Below, one piece after another: positions 12,501 through 25,860 of a stretch of DNA of 64,000 nucleotides. The position numbers were made by a program, and so were the translations under genes. The notes beneath the pieces are model-generated. The model saw nothing but the letters and a program-made list of their open reading frames with translations, was not told where the DNA came from and ran no database searches. The DNA comes from Acanthaster planci. Lineage: Eukaryota > Echinodermata > Asteroidea > Valvatida > Acanthasteridae. Each line of letters starts with the position of its first letter. Positions within the stretch are counted from its first letter, which is position 1. The stretch lies in assembly GCF_001949145.1 (NCBI RefSeq), contig NW_019091468.1:526245-590244 (forward strand), in the 5' to 3' direction.

Positions 12501-15500
12501 TCTATTGGCTGAAATGCTTTCATTTCTTATTGACAAAGTGTGTCTTGCCACATACACAGTACTTCTTTAAGTTAGTAGAAGGGTTCACAATTGTGCTCCT
12601 TACACAAGTTTCAGGCAATTGCCTCTTATAATACCAAAAAACGAAACAGGATGTGAACATTGCCGTGACCAGCTAGGACTGGCAGTGGACTCATGAATGA
12701 CCATGATTTTGTTTTTTTAATTCTTGGAATTTTAAATTTTAAATGTGGGAGTTTTGCTTTGCAGAAAAGGAGATTGTTATTTAGTGTGGCTCTTAAAATA
12801 CCATATTTCCACAAAGAACCTCCCCCATTACTGAAACTTATCTATAGAGTATTAACCAAGCTTTTTTTTAATCTCCGTAGTTTGTGAAATAGAGTGGGTA
12901 TTGTGAAAAAAAATGACAAATGAAACAAAACTGAGGTTTGGATACATTACAATTCTCCATTTTTCCAGTTTTTGAGGGTTAATTATTTAGATGGGGAAAT
13001 TTGTGAACTCTGTTCGTAACTAAGTGCAACATTTTATAATCATTTGGAGGAGCTAGAACTCAATGTTGCAAAAAAACCATGTTTTTAATTTTTTTTTACA
13101 ACTTCTCTGCTGGATGTTGCATGGAAGACTTCAGAGTCCAACATCACCCGGGCCGGTAAATTAATCTAATATAAACAAGGCTCTGAACTCCGTGATAAGT
13201 TATTCTGTTATCACTACTGCATCATTCATGGAGCTGTATTATAATTATTATGTAAACATCAATGCTGCTGGCTAGAATATCAACCAAATGAAAAAAGAAA
13301 GACCTCACAATGGAACCAAGATCACAAAGACAGCATTTGCTTATACCAAGGGAGTATTTGCGGTCCATGTATTCTTTTTTCAAGTCCTGAAATACAAAGT
13401 TGCTGTTGTAACTAGATTTAAGTCCCAAGGACATTGGCCCTATTGCACACAGCCATGCCACATCCGAATCACTTGGCTGCGACTTGAAATTACACACGAC
13501 TCGTGTGGGAAGTGGCCGCAGTCGCTGTTATAGACTCGTGTGTAATTCCTAGCCCCAGCCAAGCCGCAGCCCAATGTAGCAAGAAATCTTGCTTAGCAGA
13601 TTTTCATACTAAGCAAATATTGACTGAACACCAGATATATCCAATACATTATATGACTGTTTGGCTGGTAAAAACTGTTGCTTAGTGAATATGTTTTTGC
13701 TAAGCAAATATTAGTGCTTAGCTTTGTGAAAGTGGCCGAAGTTAGGAAGGTACCCAACTATGGGGAATGAAATGAGATTTTCTTGATGCAGTTAAATCAT
13801 CTAGGATGTGTGACTTTTTATTTAATTGACAGAAGGGGTGCATAATGTGAAGATTTTACTGGATCTGTTTCTTGAATGTGTACTGAACAGAGAGCTGGAT
13901 TTGAATGGGCTATTCCATTTTTTTATATAGGGATGATGATGTGGATGATGATGCGGAGGAGGGTGAAATTCTTGAGGATGGAGAATTACCAGAATCTGAT
14001 GGAGAAGGAGGCTGGGAAAGTGCCCCAGAAGACCCAGACACCCAGCCCGCAGTCGAGGAACAGCCAGGTTCAGATGGGGAAGGGGCCGGTGACCCGCAGT
14101 CCAGGGGTCAGGGGTCGTACAGAGACCAGGAGGAGGAGGCAGAGGAGGACACTGAGGAAATGGCAGAGTATCATCACCGGTCCTCGTCGCATCGGAAGAA
14201 AAGGAAGAAGAAGCATCGCCGGGAGAGAGCCAAGAGAAGGCGACGCCACCGATCAGGCAGTGGCGACGATGTAAGAATCAGTTATTCATTTAAAATATGT
14301 CCATATTCCATATTCCTGGTCTCAGGATTAACAGTGATTTCTAATTACATAATCAAAGCCTGTGAGGTTTGTTTCTAATCATGATTTGGTAGACAAATAC
14401 ATGCACTATGATTTAGAAATGAGTCTGGCAGCTTCCATTTTGAAATTTGATTTTTAAGTTAGAATTTCTCAATTTTGATTTTGTGGTTCCACAGATAGTA
14501 AGCTTTATTCAAGCTCAATTTGTATCATTTTTCAGTTAGGTATTGAACAATTGTGGTTGATTGTGCTCAGTTTGACTTCTGTACATTCATCTTTCATTGG
14601 ATGCTGTGATCTCAAAGTGGGTGGGCTTATTTTCAAGGAATTTTTTAAACATTCCTCCTGTCAGGATGCGACCCCACCCGGTAGCCCCAATCCACAAGGG
14701 GACTTCCTGGATCGGAGCTACCCACCACGACGAAATCTGTCCCGTTACGACTCTCCGCCTGATTATGACTCGCCCCTGGAGGAAGAGTTTGGCATGTCCC
14801 AGAAGTCGAGGGACAGATCCCAGGGGTACTTTGTCCCGTCTGACTACTGGGAAGATGAGGAGGAAGATGAAGGCGGCAGGAGGAGAAACAAGAGCATGTC
14901 CAGGAACTATGAGGATGAAGAAGAAGAAGAAAATCTGTGAGCTCAGCCCTCGTAAATTCATCAAGTTTTTAAATTAATATACAGTACAGTCAAGCTTTAA
15001 ATTGTTTCTGACCAGCTATGGCTGTACCTTCAGAGGTCTAATGGCTTTGTGTGCAAACCGAAGAGGGGACTGTGTTGTTGAGCAAGAATAGAAAAAAAAT
15101 ATTAGTCTTTGTTCTTCCCTTTATATTGGAAGTTTGGGGGTGAAGCCAGTCGAGTTTGAATGGATACCCTGTGAGGTCATAATTATGTGAGATTACACAT
15201 GCACACTCTGAGCACAGCTTCAGTTCAACTAGTGAAATCGCCTTTACTCTATAAATGCCTTCCAATATGTAGATGATACCCCTCAGTTTTGCCGTCTGAT
15301 TATGACTGTTGGATACGTCTGCAGAGCCTGTACACCTTCTAAAATGTCAGATACGGTTATTATTACCACTGCTGCTACTAATAGTTGGCTGTGTCGCAGG
15401 TGGTCAAAAGGCTCCTCCAGTTAACTCTATCTTGGGCAGCCTCATTGATTCCCTTAGATGTAACGATTATATCTTTAGAATGGATTCCAGCAATGTGTTC

Positions 15501-18500
15501 CGGGTACAAGGTGTGCCTTTACTGTGGTTCCCTTGCACGGGTTGGTGGAGAGCACAGAGGTTGACTTGGTTGTCCTTGTGTCCAAGCCGTTTAAGCTTTT
15601 ACTTGTAGATGGTGATGGAAAGGGGCTGTTTGCCTGTTATCTCGCAGGTGTTTCATCGTTAACGGTTTTTAAGATGGTGCAAAAGTTGCAAATATCTGTT
15701 TTTAACAAATGTGTAAATAAATAAATGTGTTTTCGATTTTTTTTTTTTATTGTAGCTTTGATTCAGATGAAGGAGATGATCACTACCAGGACATGCTTAA
15801 CCAGTCAGAGAGCTCTGGCCTTGGGCGGAGCACAGGCCGCTATCACATGCAGAGCCAGAGGGGCAAAGGCAAGGGGCGTGGCAAAGGCAGGGGAGCATCT
15901 GGGCGTGGCGGTGGACACGCCCCCAAAACTGGCAGCTTCGAGGATGCAGAGGACATGGAGGAATCAAGTGCTCCGGCAGGGCACGGCAGGGGAGGTGCAA
16001 GAGGGCGTGGTGGGAAGGGTAAAGGTGGAAAAGGGCGGGGCAAAGGCGCCGCTGAGGGGATGAAATTAAGACCTATCTGCAAGTTTTATCTGGAAGGAAA
16101 ATGCAATAAGGTGAGACCACACAGCAGTTTCATGTAGAATTTCATATTTAAAATAAACGGTGGCAATGGAGTAAATCCAATTGAAATAGACTTTTTCACC
16201 CTAAATGAAAATCGTGTCGTCAGTGAAAATGTGAAAACGATTTACTGCGCTTACGACTGACTTCCAGCTAATTTTTTTTTAGCATCTAATTTTGCTAAGG
16301 GATATTTTTACCGAGCAGCTCTGTGAACTGGGGCCCAGAAAGTCATTAGTGTTTCACACTAACTTAGCCAGTGAGCTTTTGCCCCATCCAGGGACCGGCG
16401 TGTACCTTCAGCCATGCCATTCTGCCCAACAAGAAGATGGAACAGTGCAAGTTCTACCTCCAGGGACAATGCCAGAAAGGAGATGAATGCCTCTACATTC
16501 ACGGTACGTTGTTCCCTTCTTTTAAAGTAGTGATGAAGAACCGTTTTCGTATGTTCAGTTTAAGCAGTTTGGTATTCCAGAAAGTTGTAACAAGGGCCCA
16601 ATTTCATGGCGCTGCTTACCGCAGAATTCCGCACTTACGGTCTCCATTCTGCGCTAACCGTGCAAGCAGAAAATCCTGCGCTAACCCTTTAAGCACAGAA
16701 TCCTACGTTACGGGATGTACACATGCGCACAAGCTAAAATTCTTCGCTAACCCATGAAATACGTTTGATGTAAGCACAGAGTTTTCTGCTTCAGGAAGTG
16801 GCAATTTTTTGCCTGCAGTAAGCAGCGCCGTGAAATTGGGCTAAGGTCTCTTTTTGAAGTATTCGTTTAAAGCAGGGGCAGACGGGAATGTTTAGACTCC
16901 TGCGGGAAACATGAAAAAATGAAAAGAGGGGACGAAGAAAAGAAAAAGTGAGAGAAACAAAAGAAGGAAGGAAAGGAGACAAAAATCACCAGTTTGATTG
17001 AATATACCTCGGATTTGACCCTTTCCACCATAAATGGTTTATCAGTTTGTTGGGAGTGAGTGCCTTTCTGCCCACTCTCCCGAAGAACATAAGACCATGC
17101 TGAGTGTAGTGGTTTTTGTCCCATTCAGCTGAGAAATGCACAGATTGTGAATTTTGGAGGCCAGTGAGGTATTGCCTTACTTAAAACTATTTAGTTGAAG
17201 CCTTGTTTTTTTCCCATGAGACCTCTTGACTCCTCTAGTATTGCATTCTTGACTAAAATTTCTGGTAAAGACACGCCATGTCTCAGTAGAAGGACTTCAT
17301 ATGGAATGAAAAGTTGCCAGGTTTGAGACAGTTTGCCAAGAATTGTTATTGATTCCTTGTTTCACTCTGCAGGTGAAATGCCTTGCAAGTACTATCACAC
17401 AGGTGCTGTGTGCTACCAGGGAGACAAGTGCAAGTTTTCCCATGAGGCACTGACTGACAACACCAGGCTTCTTCTTGGAAAGGTACAAATGTTCAGTCTT
17501 GATACCTTTCCCAGAATACCTGTTTCTAGAATGGACGATGGCACTGGAATCTCATCAAGTGTCTTCCTTGGGATTGTTGGCTAAGATGTACTGGTTGGTG
17601 GCATGGCTGATGGGTTTTGGAGTCTTAACAAGTGTCTGTGTTCCTTAATAGCAATAGCTAATTAAAAGGGGTTGTTAACCACTTTCCGTCGGGGATTCCG
17701 GTTTCAGACATATATTCGTTATACACATGGCCGGGGTCTCTAAAATTGGACGAAGGGAACTGGGCCTTGTAACAAAAGACCGTACTCGTAACAAAAAACC
17801 AGGCTGTTTACCAACATTTGTTCACTCTAAATAGCGGAGATAATCCAGCCTTGTTTTGAAACAGTATACCGCGGTTTTGGGCATTCAGAGCGAGCGGATT
17901 ACCACCGGGGAAAAAAGCGCTCCACCACTACAGCGATGAGCCACACAGTACCGCTGCACCCTAATCTGGCCCCTAATGAAAAGAGGTCAGCAGCGCACTG
18001 TGCCAGAACAAAAGAAAATTACGTAACATTGCACAATCTGGGCTCTTTTTACAAGGCAGCAAAGAGAAGTGATGCATCAAGCCATCAGGGCGGAAGATTT
18101 TGGTGACCATATCCTAGCTCCTCTTCTCCAGTCTCTTCACGAAAGGAATGAATTGTTGAGAGAGAGGCAACAGTGAGAGGGACTAGCCTGATTGAAAATT
18201 GTCGACTTTGTACACAAAAAAATGCATTACAGGTGTTGTCGCATTTCTGCTTGACTAGGTCTTGAAAGGTGGGCTGACGGATGTTTATGGGCCAGAGATC
18301 CAACGCCAACCCCACCAAACTAGGGGCTTGCTCCCCCATCCTACGGGTCCTCCCCAGCTGCCACTCCCAAACCCGAACCTGAACCCATCATCCAAGAAGA
18401 TCCCCTCACTGTTTGAGATCAAGACCCAGCTGGTTGGGGAGGATGGCAGACGGATCGCTGAACAAGAACAGAAGAGAGTGAAGAGTCAAAAACAAATGTA

Positions 18501-21500
18501 AGTTTCTGTTTGTAATTGTTTCTTATGAAAATTGGACACTTACTGGTTTCATCTTATTAAAATTATTGGTTGACCAAAGAAATAAACCAAAAACCGGTAG
18601 ATTGAAAGCTTACACAAACTTGTGCCCCATCTTTAAGTCCACTATTTTATTCTTTTTCATGATTTTGTAATTGTAACTGTATTTATCTCAGAAAGTAAGA
18701 AAATATCCCAAACCTACAACCTGAATGAATTGTCTTCATAGTAAAAAATAGTAGTGTGGTTGATATTATCCACCAGTTTTTCTTTTGTGCTGACAGGCTT
18801 AACTTTTATGGATCGGCCCCACCTCAATTTGATGATACTCCAGAAATTCCATATGAACAAGACTCTGAAAGTCAGTCCCAGCAAGGGTCATTCAGTGGGC
18901 CAAGTGAGCAGCAAGGCTTCCAAGAGCCACCTGATCACAGTGAACAACTAGACCTCAAGGACTCTGAAACAGATTCCAAAAGAATGCACCACCAGCAGCC
19001 CCCACAGAGAGGTAAATCCCTCTTGGGAACACCCCAACATGTCTCTGAGAGGCAGCAGAAGTCATCACTTCTTCCCCAACCTGGCCACGGAAGGCTCCTT
19101 GAGGAGCACAAAGACCAAGTTGAACCGGACTTCCCCCAGCAGCAACAGCAATCTCAACAGCCACAGCACTTGCAGAGGTTAAACGAGCTTCCCCAAGTTT
19201 CTCCCCAGCATCCACAGCAGTCACCACAGCGTTCGCTTGGCTCCCCAGGACGACCTCAATTTCAGATGTACCAGCAGAGACCCACAGAGCCCTCTCCCCA
19301 CCCTCTTAGGCCAGTCATTGACCGGTCAGATAACTATGACCATGGAGACATTGACATGAGGTTACCTAGGACCAAGCGCAACTCTGAGACAGGTGGACTG
19401 GTAATTGATGATCCTGAAATATCAACAGACAGTAGTGAGAACCAAGGAGGTAGATTGCAGGACATTGATGAAAGGTTCCCAAGAACAGGGAGCACCAGGA
19501 AGAGCCAAAACGAGGGTATGTCAAGCTTGAAAGTTCTTTTGATATCCTAAGGAGATCTAAATTTAACACTTCTTTGGCATTTGAAATGCTCCTCACAGAA
19601 GTATTTCTCATTTTCAATCTGTTCATGGAAATAGTTATTTAGCACTACCATAAACATGCAAACATAGACATATATTGCCCACTTCCACAGAGATTGAAGT
19701 AATTAAACATTCTAGAGCATCATCAAAATATCTTTCCTGTGGCCCTGGGTCCAAGATTGTTATGGAATTAGCAGAAAACATACCTCTGCATTTTTTTCCT
19801 AAGCAAAAATCAACTGAGATCTAATCACAGTTTTCATAACATGTTTTAGCAAATTTTTCCCTATTTATCAAACACTTGTTGCGCTTTGCAACCTCATGAA
19901 GTGAGAAAGACACTGATGTTCTGTGGCTTTTTAATTTAACATTTTGGCATGGTCAAATTCATCCTTATTCAACGATGAAACTCGCCCCAGAATCTGGAAA
20001 AACAGAAACTGAATGGCAGTCAAGTTTCCATTGTGTATTTGTTTATATTTCTTGTTCCTGTTTTAGGAGAGGATTACAGCCCTGTTTCCTCAAGTGTTAC
20101 GACGGAACCAGCAGCTGATGAGAAAAAGCCGGACATTGCCAGTGTGACTCTGAACATGCCTGCCAAGCAGAGGGCGCTGTTCATGAGAATACAGCAGAAG
20201 CAAGCGGAGTCTTCCGAGGAAGGAGAGGAGGAAGATAGACAGAAGGAAGACAGCAAAAAAGTGGAAGACAGCAGCGCAGACAGAGACACCTGTGAGTTAA
20301 ATTGTACAGTACAAAGTCATTACTATCTCCTCCACAAAGTTAGAAATTTGCTGAGTCCTTCAGTATCTATGGTGATGTCCAGATTGCTTGGCTATGGGAA
20401 GAAAATAACACCTGCTTCTATGGAAGCCGTCAGCTAGTGGCCGAACCATTTCCCATAGACTTCTGTGCTATTGCCGGCCATAGCCAAGAAATTTTGGGCC
20501 TGGTCTTACTGCATGCATTTGTGGGATTGATCTCTGTTGAGGCGACACATCACATGTACGGTTTGTTCACACTCCTCTGGCACGGAGCACAAGTACTTTG
20601 CAAGTCTGTCGNNNNNNNNNNNNNNNNNNNNNNNNNNNNNNNNNNNNNNNNNNNNNNNNNNNNNNNNNNNNNNNNNNNNNNNNNNNNNNNNNNNNNNNNN
20701 NNNNNNNNNNNNNNNNNNNNNNNNNNNNNNNNNNNNNNNNNNNNNNNNNNNNNNNNNNNNNNNNNNNNNNNNNNNNNNNNNNNNNNNNNNNNNNNNNNNN
20801 NNNNNNNNNNNNNNNNNNNNNNNNNNNNNNNNNNNNNNNNNNNNNNNNNNNNNNNNNNNNNNNNNNNNNNNNNNNNNNNNNNNNNNNNNNNNNNNNNNNN
20901 NNNNNNNNNNNNNNNNNNNNNNNNNNNNNNNNNNNNNNNGTGTCACCTCATTCTCTTTTTGCCACCTTAGAAGGGTCACATTTACGTAGAGCTGACAACA
21001 CAATGCTTGCTGTTTTTGACGTTATTGCCACCCTCACAAATCTCACAAATGGAACATCTCTGTGATTTTATTTGTACTTGAACAAGAACTAATTGTTAGG
21101 ATGTCCATACACCACTCATGAGATCAAACATACATTTTATTTCCACGGATTTGCAAATCACTAGCTTAAAGAAAACAAGATTTGGAAGAATTGTTTTTCC
21201 AAACATTGACAGTGAGTGGTGTTATACTACCCCACCGTTTTTGTTTTGTAGTCCAGTAAAACGGTTTGATTTTCTTGTTTTTTTTAATGACAGCCCGTGA
21301 CGATGACAACTGGTACTCCAGTGATGAAGAGGATGGAGTTGGAGATTCATCAAATTCTCTCACCACTGTCATCAAGCATGTCAGGGAGAAGAGTGACTCT
21401 CAATGTGGCACTCCTGGTACAGAAAAGCCTCCAGATTCCAGTCCGTCTTCACAACCAGCTTCCACCCAGCTTCTGCCAAATGCCCTTGCCAGCTTGTTCT

Positions 21501-23643
21501 CTGCAAAGAAGCCGACAGTCGGACAGGCATCTGACCCTAATGTGCTAGCTCAGCAGAATGCCCTCAGCAGCATCCTGGGCCTGGTTAACAAAAGTACCTC
21601 GCCCGCTCCACCCACATTACCAAATCTTCTCATCACTGTAAAGTCTAGCTCTGACCAAACTACATTTCCAGATGCAGGGGGCGACAGCTCGGTTCTCTCC
21701 AGGAAGGTGACAGAATTTGTCTTGCTTGAGGTTACCCACAATGAGAAACTCAAGGATCCAAGGGCAGACAGAGAAAAGAAAGATAAGTCCGACTTACGGC
21801 TTCGGAAGCTTCTGTGGAAAGATAACGAGTATACAATCAATGATACAGAGAGTCGACCGACCTTAGCACCCATTGAGCTTCTGACACCCACCGAACTAAA
21901 ATCACAGCCAGATTTTTCTGGCGCACCAACCACTGCAACCGTAACGCCTTCTGTGCAGGCACAAACAGACCCCAGAACTATCAGACCAGCAGACCCAAGA
22001 ATTCAGCGGCCTCGCGATCCTAGAACTCAAAGTGGTGAAAATAATCAAGGCAATAATGAGGCAGCTGTCCAAGCCCCCCGAGATCCAAGATTGGCCAACC
22101 GGGACCCCAGACTGGGTGTAGGTGCAGCAGCGAATTCAAATCCAGCACAGGAGGGCGTTGAAAACCGGCAAAGCAAGGGGGGCTTCTTCCAACCCCCCAG
22201 GTAGGGATGCAACCTCCTGGCATGTTGGGATTTCCTCCTGGAGGTCCGTTTCGTCCTCAGGGTCCGCATCCACCAGGAATGCCCCCTCAGAACCCAAACT
22301 TTCCACCTTTTCCCAATGGTAGGTTTCCTGTTAGGTTCCCTCCTGGCAGTGGACCGCCAGGCAGCATGAATCAAGGACCGAGGTTCCCTCCTCGTGGTCC
22401 ACCAGGCCATCCCATGAGGAATCCGAGACCCAGATTCCCTCCTCAACAGGGTATGCCATTCAGAGGAGCAAGGTTTGGCGAAGGCCCCAACCGAATGCCG
22501 ACCAGGGGGCCACCCCCAAATATGGGACCTCAACAGTTTGGGGGACCTGGCCCAAATATTGGACCCCCTGTGAGAGGACCTCTGATGAGGGGTCCACCGC
22601 CAGTGAGAGGACCCCCACCAAGAGGCCAAAGTCCAATGAGAAACCCAGCTCCTGATAACAGGCAGGAGCCAACATTTAGTAATCCTTCAAGTAGCGAACC
22701 ACTTTCACAAGGACCCTCAGAATTAAGGAATTCTGGTGCTGGTGATGCTTCGTTAAATCCCCCTCTCATTACAAATACTGGCACGGCAAAGTTGCCCCCA
22801 CAATCGAGCAGTGCACAGGAACAGGAGACAGGGCCTAAAACTGAACAAGCCGAAGCGAAGCTTGCCTCTGTGAAAACATCTGACCCAAGATTATCAAGGC
22901 AGTTGAGCCTGCCTAAAGGCAGCGACACCAAAAGTCAAATGGAAGGAAGCACTCTGATTCGCCAGAACTCTGCTCCGGCCACATCTCCTCGTGCCGAAAG
23001 TAAAGAAATTAAGCAATTTCCGAGAGACGATTCAACCCCTACTAGTCCATCTGCGTCATCCAAACCTGTCAGCAACCTGAAAGAGCCGCCACTGATACTA
23101 AGGATTAAATTACGGGGCGAGAACGACAAACCAGAAATCACAAGTTCGGTGTCGGACTCTGGCTCAGACTCTGATTTACCAGCTAGACGTTCTAAAAGGA
23201 CCAAGGGGAGTGCAGGTGATTTGGACCACGCGGGGGTCGTAGAATCTCGCAAGAGACCCGCGGAACGGAAAAGTGGTCTTGCCGGATTTTCCATTCCAAA
23301 AATTCCCAAGAAGACGGACAAGTCAGAGGCAGACTCTTCATCTGAAGACAACACCAAGCTGACAAGTGGTTCAATGGAGCATCGGCAAGTCCCGTCAGCT
23401 CACCATCGTCTGCCGCAGGTTACCAGCTCATTCAATCAAAGCATAGCTCGTCCTTCAAATCCTAATCAGGGGTCCCCAGCTGTTAAGGCAAAGGGTGAAA
23501 GTGCTCCGGGCACTGTGGGAAATCCAACCAAAGTAGAGCCAGAACTGACAGACCCATCTAAGCAAGGGATCACCCCTCCAGATGACATCTCCCTCAAGGA
23601 CATGTTCAACATCAAAGACCCCACAGCTTCTCCATTTTGCTAA
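9538..23643 (+). CDS. ZC3H4: ZC3H4/ZC3H6-family triple-CCCH zinc-finger protein
   Basis: Vertebrate ZC3H4 works with WDR82 to terminate unproductive Pol II transcription. Proposed exons: 9538-9629, 13931-14270, 14665-14936, 15756-16110, 16392-16503, 17373-17482, 18259-18497, 18797-19515, 20067-20291, 21294-22117 and 22201-23643, summing to 1577 codons with the stop. In order: an [15 protein letters not shown] acidic box with a K/R-rich stretch (exon 2); an RG/KG-rich region (about 265-340); three CCCH fingers at about 345-413 (C-x7-8-C-x5-C-x3-H, ending FSH, YIH and FSH); KIPSLFEI (about 474); [11 protein letters not shown] (about 775); NWYSSDEED (about 825); DPR repeats (about 1040-1095); a P/G/M-rich region; and the family C-terminus [16 protein letters not shown]. 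The first exon ([12 protein letters not shown]) is supported only by Kozak context, phase and a GT donor. The 83-nt intron 22118-22200 is inferred; see the finding there. ZC3H6 is the alternative orthologue name. Confidence 0.92.
9630..13930 (+). other. Proposed first intron of ZC3H4-like gene (4.3 kb)
   Basis: AT-rich sequence with no recognisable coding exon on either strand. It runs from the donor AAG|GTCAAG to the acceptor TATATAG|G. Near its 3' end it holds two fold-back patches: about 13470-13580 (AATTACACACGA against TCGTGTGTAATT) and about 13585-13735 (TTGCTTAGCAGA-type repeats). If the first exon is wrong, this is simply upstream DNA. Confidence 0.4.
16594..16843. repeat. MITE with GGGCCCAATTTCATGGCGCT inverted ends
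   Basis: The left end GGGCCCAATTTCATGGCGCT is mirrored by AGCGCCGTGAAATTGGGCT at the right. AAGG on each side may be the target duplication. The interior is rich in GCTAACC/CTTAAGCAC-type motifs. It lies in the ZC3H4-like intron between fingers 2 and 3. Confidence 0.8.
17674..18007 (+). repeat. Dispersed repeat family B, copy 1
   Basis: About 330 bp shared with 47380-47612 (same strand, truncated) and 59334-59655 (opposite strand). Diagnostic blocks: GGGCCTTGTAACAAAAGACC, ATCCAGCCTTGTTTTGAAAC and GATTACCACCGGGGA. I see no ORF; it is probably a non-autonomous element. It sits in the ZC3H4-like intron just after the third finger exon. Confidence 0.85.
20386..20489. repeat. Small fold-back with CTTGGCTATGG ends
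   Basis: CTTGGCTATGGGAAG at about 20388 is mirrored by CCATAGCCAAG at about 20478, with further internal complementarity (GGAAG, CTTCC and ATGGGAAA types). It lies in a ZC3H4-like intron just before the assembly gap. Confidence 0.55.
20612..20939. other. Assembly gap (328 N)
   Basis: An unbroken run of N inside the ZC3H4-like intron between exons ending at 20291 and starting at 21294. The flanking exons join in phase (ACC T|CC CGT), so no coding sequence needs to be missing. Any long open frame that spans the gap is an artefact. Confidence 0.99.
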
Positions 23644-25085
23644 GACCCCAAATTTTTTGAAAGAGTGCTTGTCTTCTGCCATTGATGTCATGTCTGGTGT
23701 TATAATTTTATGATAGTTGATCTTAAAACTGGTAATTTAGTGACCAGTTCATGAATTAAGTTTCACAAAATTGTAAAGATTCCATTGTTCATGCAAAAGG
23801 TCTTTCTTTGACAGTACAGGCCACCAACTAGTAAGAACACTAATGTCACTGCAGTTTTAAAATGTTGAGGCAGAGTGCCATCCTTTGCTTTTTTTATGAG
23901 TTTACTGCAAGATAGCTAGCCACGAACAATGACGTCCAAGCAGCCACTCCTGAGAGCCATAGCAAAGCTGTATTGCTAGTCTTGATTATATACATATATG
24001 ACTTGAATTGTGTGTACATGTATATACAATTTTTCCTCTGAATGTGCACAAACTACTCAGCAACTTTCTGTGACTCGCAGGAATGATTTTGTAGGTTGCC
24101 ACAAAGAAGGGAAGAGTCCACTGACACCATCTTTTCCACAGTTAACTTCTTTTTGTTTCCCAAAATAACACTCTTCATAAGCCCAAAAAAGGAATTTATG
24201 TTCTAGATTTCTTCCTGACAACTTACCAGCCACTTATCTTTTCCCGTCTTATTTACCTTCCAGACTTTAAAAATAATTTTCCTCTACACCAGAACAATTG
24301 GTCCAGAACGTATTCTGAGACAGCTTTGCAGTGATGTGTGGCATTCCAAATTATTAGACCAATTAGTCAGTTCAGCGTTCCATTGGCGCATGTCCAAATA
24401 AAGCGCATCTTAGGTCATTGGGAACAGCAATGGGCTCACGGGTCTGCCCGATCATCAAGGACATATGCAAACTGGCCTGCATGCTTAGTACTCTAATGAC
24501 CTTGCCTCTTTGAAACGCTGAGCTGGCTTATTGTCGAGCCATTGAATGTGGGTATGTCTTTTGCCCGGTTTTGTGGAGCTGCCGTGAAACGGAAAACAGT
24601 GCTAAACCAGTCGACTTGCACAGTAAAAATAAGCCAAAATTGAGTCACGAGCAGTGCACGCTATGTGATATTTAGGATGGTATAACCTGAACTCTGAAAA
24701 GCAAGCGCAGAGGGTTTTGCAGTTCTCAAATTATGGTTGGAAGCTCTCGTCAAAATTTGGCCCTGCTAAAGTTTAATGAATGATAGTTGTGCTATTCATT
24801 GGTCTCAAAATTATTTAACGGACTCTCCCTCGTCAGAGGCAAGTGGCTTGGAGTCTTTGAACAAGCCTGCTATGGTATTTAATTGTCGAGAATCCGTGCA
24901 TGTACAAAAAACGATGTCGCATTCGAGGATTTTATTTTATTAATTTTAAGAACAAAGGAGTACATGTAGTCGGAGCTTCGCCATGTTCTGCGTACAAAGA
25001 CATTCTTGTTTGTCTCAAACACCAATAGTTGTCCATAATGTTTTATGTCTGTGAATGTAAAGTGTATGTACTTAATGATAATAAA
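23644..25085 (+). other. 3' region of ZC3H4-like gene with candidate poly(A) signals
   Basis: Downstream of the TAA at 23641 there is no further coding signal. AATAAA hexamers occur at 24397-24402 (inside a family A repeat) and 25080-25085. Either could end the transcript; I cannot tell which. Confidence 0.35.
24363..24545. repeat. Dispersed fold-back element, family A, copy 2
   Basis: The left end GTCAGTTCAGCGTTCCA is mirrored by AAACGCTGAGCTGGCTTA at the right. The interior matches 390-562, with a third weak match near 34725-34850. It is a MITE-like element of about 185 bp. Confidence 0.7.
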
Positions 25086-25655
25086 GAGTATTATAGTGAT
25101 TATGTGAGCAGGGTGTGAAAATTGCGTGTTGGATCCCTCATTGTGATTTTTAGCTGTGATGTTATTAGAAGCTACTGTTCCTGGGATACGCTTGGAACTT
25201 AGCGGGGATTGATGGTACCAGATCGCGGACAAGATAAGCGTGCATCGCTGCGCGCTGTATCGCTTGATATGGAAGGTGGACGTGTCCTACTCAGGTATTT
25301 TGCACTGCAGCAAGTCATTTTTTGCTGGTCTAAGTCACGTCACAAAAATGAGCGACTCGAGTCCGACTCGAGGTTAAGTCGCATGACTCGAGTCGGAGCT
25401 CTGTCGTATCGTAGCAAATACAGCAATAAATGCCAGGTTGGACACAGTTATTCTACAACGACGTTCCAGGATGACGGCCAAAAGTTGGCCTGAGTGCCAA
25501 AGGCTGTGGTAAATGAGCCATTTCGTACTTTAAAAAAAGGTCATTAGGGAACAAGCCTGCGCCCAAGTCCGCGTAGGTCTGCGCTGAGCGCTGATAGTAG
25601 ATTTGAAGTCGGACTTACGTTGCTCTTCCCCAGTCAGCCATCCTATGACGTACAG

Positions 25656-25860
25656 TGTATCCGGTTCGTAAGTGTGACCTCACTTCAGTTTAAAACACGC
25701 CCACTGCGCATGTACTGCACATTGAATTACATGCATTGATCGCCGTTTACATGGCACCATGGAACCGGAAGTTAACGCGCAACTTCAGCGATCGTCCAAT
25801 GGGAGCCTGCAATCGTGGCGCGTCCGCCTTTGTGACGAAGTCACTTACGAGCCGGATACA
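25656..25860. repeat. MITE, family G, with TGTATCCGGTTCGTAAGTG ends, copy 1
   Basis: The left end TGTATCCGGTTCGTAAGTG is mirrored by CACTTACGAGCCGGATACA at the right end. The interior is shared with 48453-48623, including CCCACTGCGCATG and TGATCGCCGTT. Non-coding, about 205 bp. Confidence 0.85.

Noticed and set aside
13876-14274. Alternative 132-codon frame rich in M, R and E
   Set aside because: It overlaps the ZC3H4-like exon 13931-14270 in another frame. The [19 protein letters not shown] frame matches the family and joins in phase.
20437-21065. Long open frames on both strands through 20612-20939
   Set aside because: They exist only because the N gap cannot contain stops.
22118-22200. 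ZC3H4-like gene as a pseudogene because of the frame break
   Set aside because: All family motifs on both sides are intact and one short intron or one missing C restores the frame, so degeneration is unlikely.
22045-22931. Minus-strand open frames of 194 and 133 codons
   Set aside because: They are complements of the P/G/M-rich coding region of the ZC3H4-like gene; its composition leaves few stops on the opposite strand.
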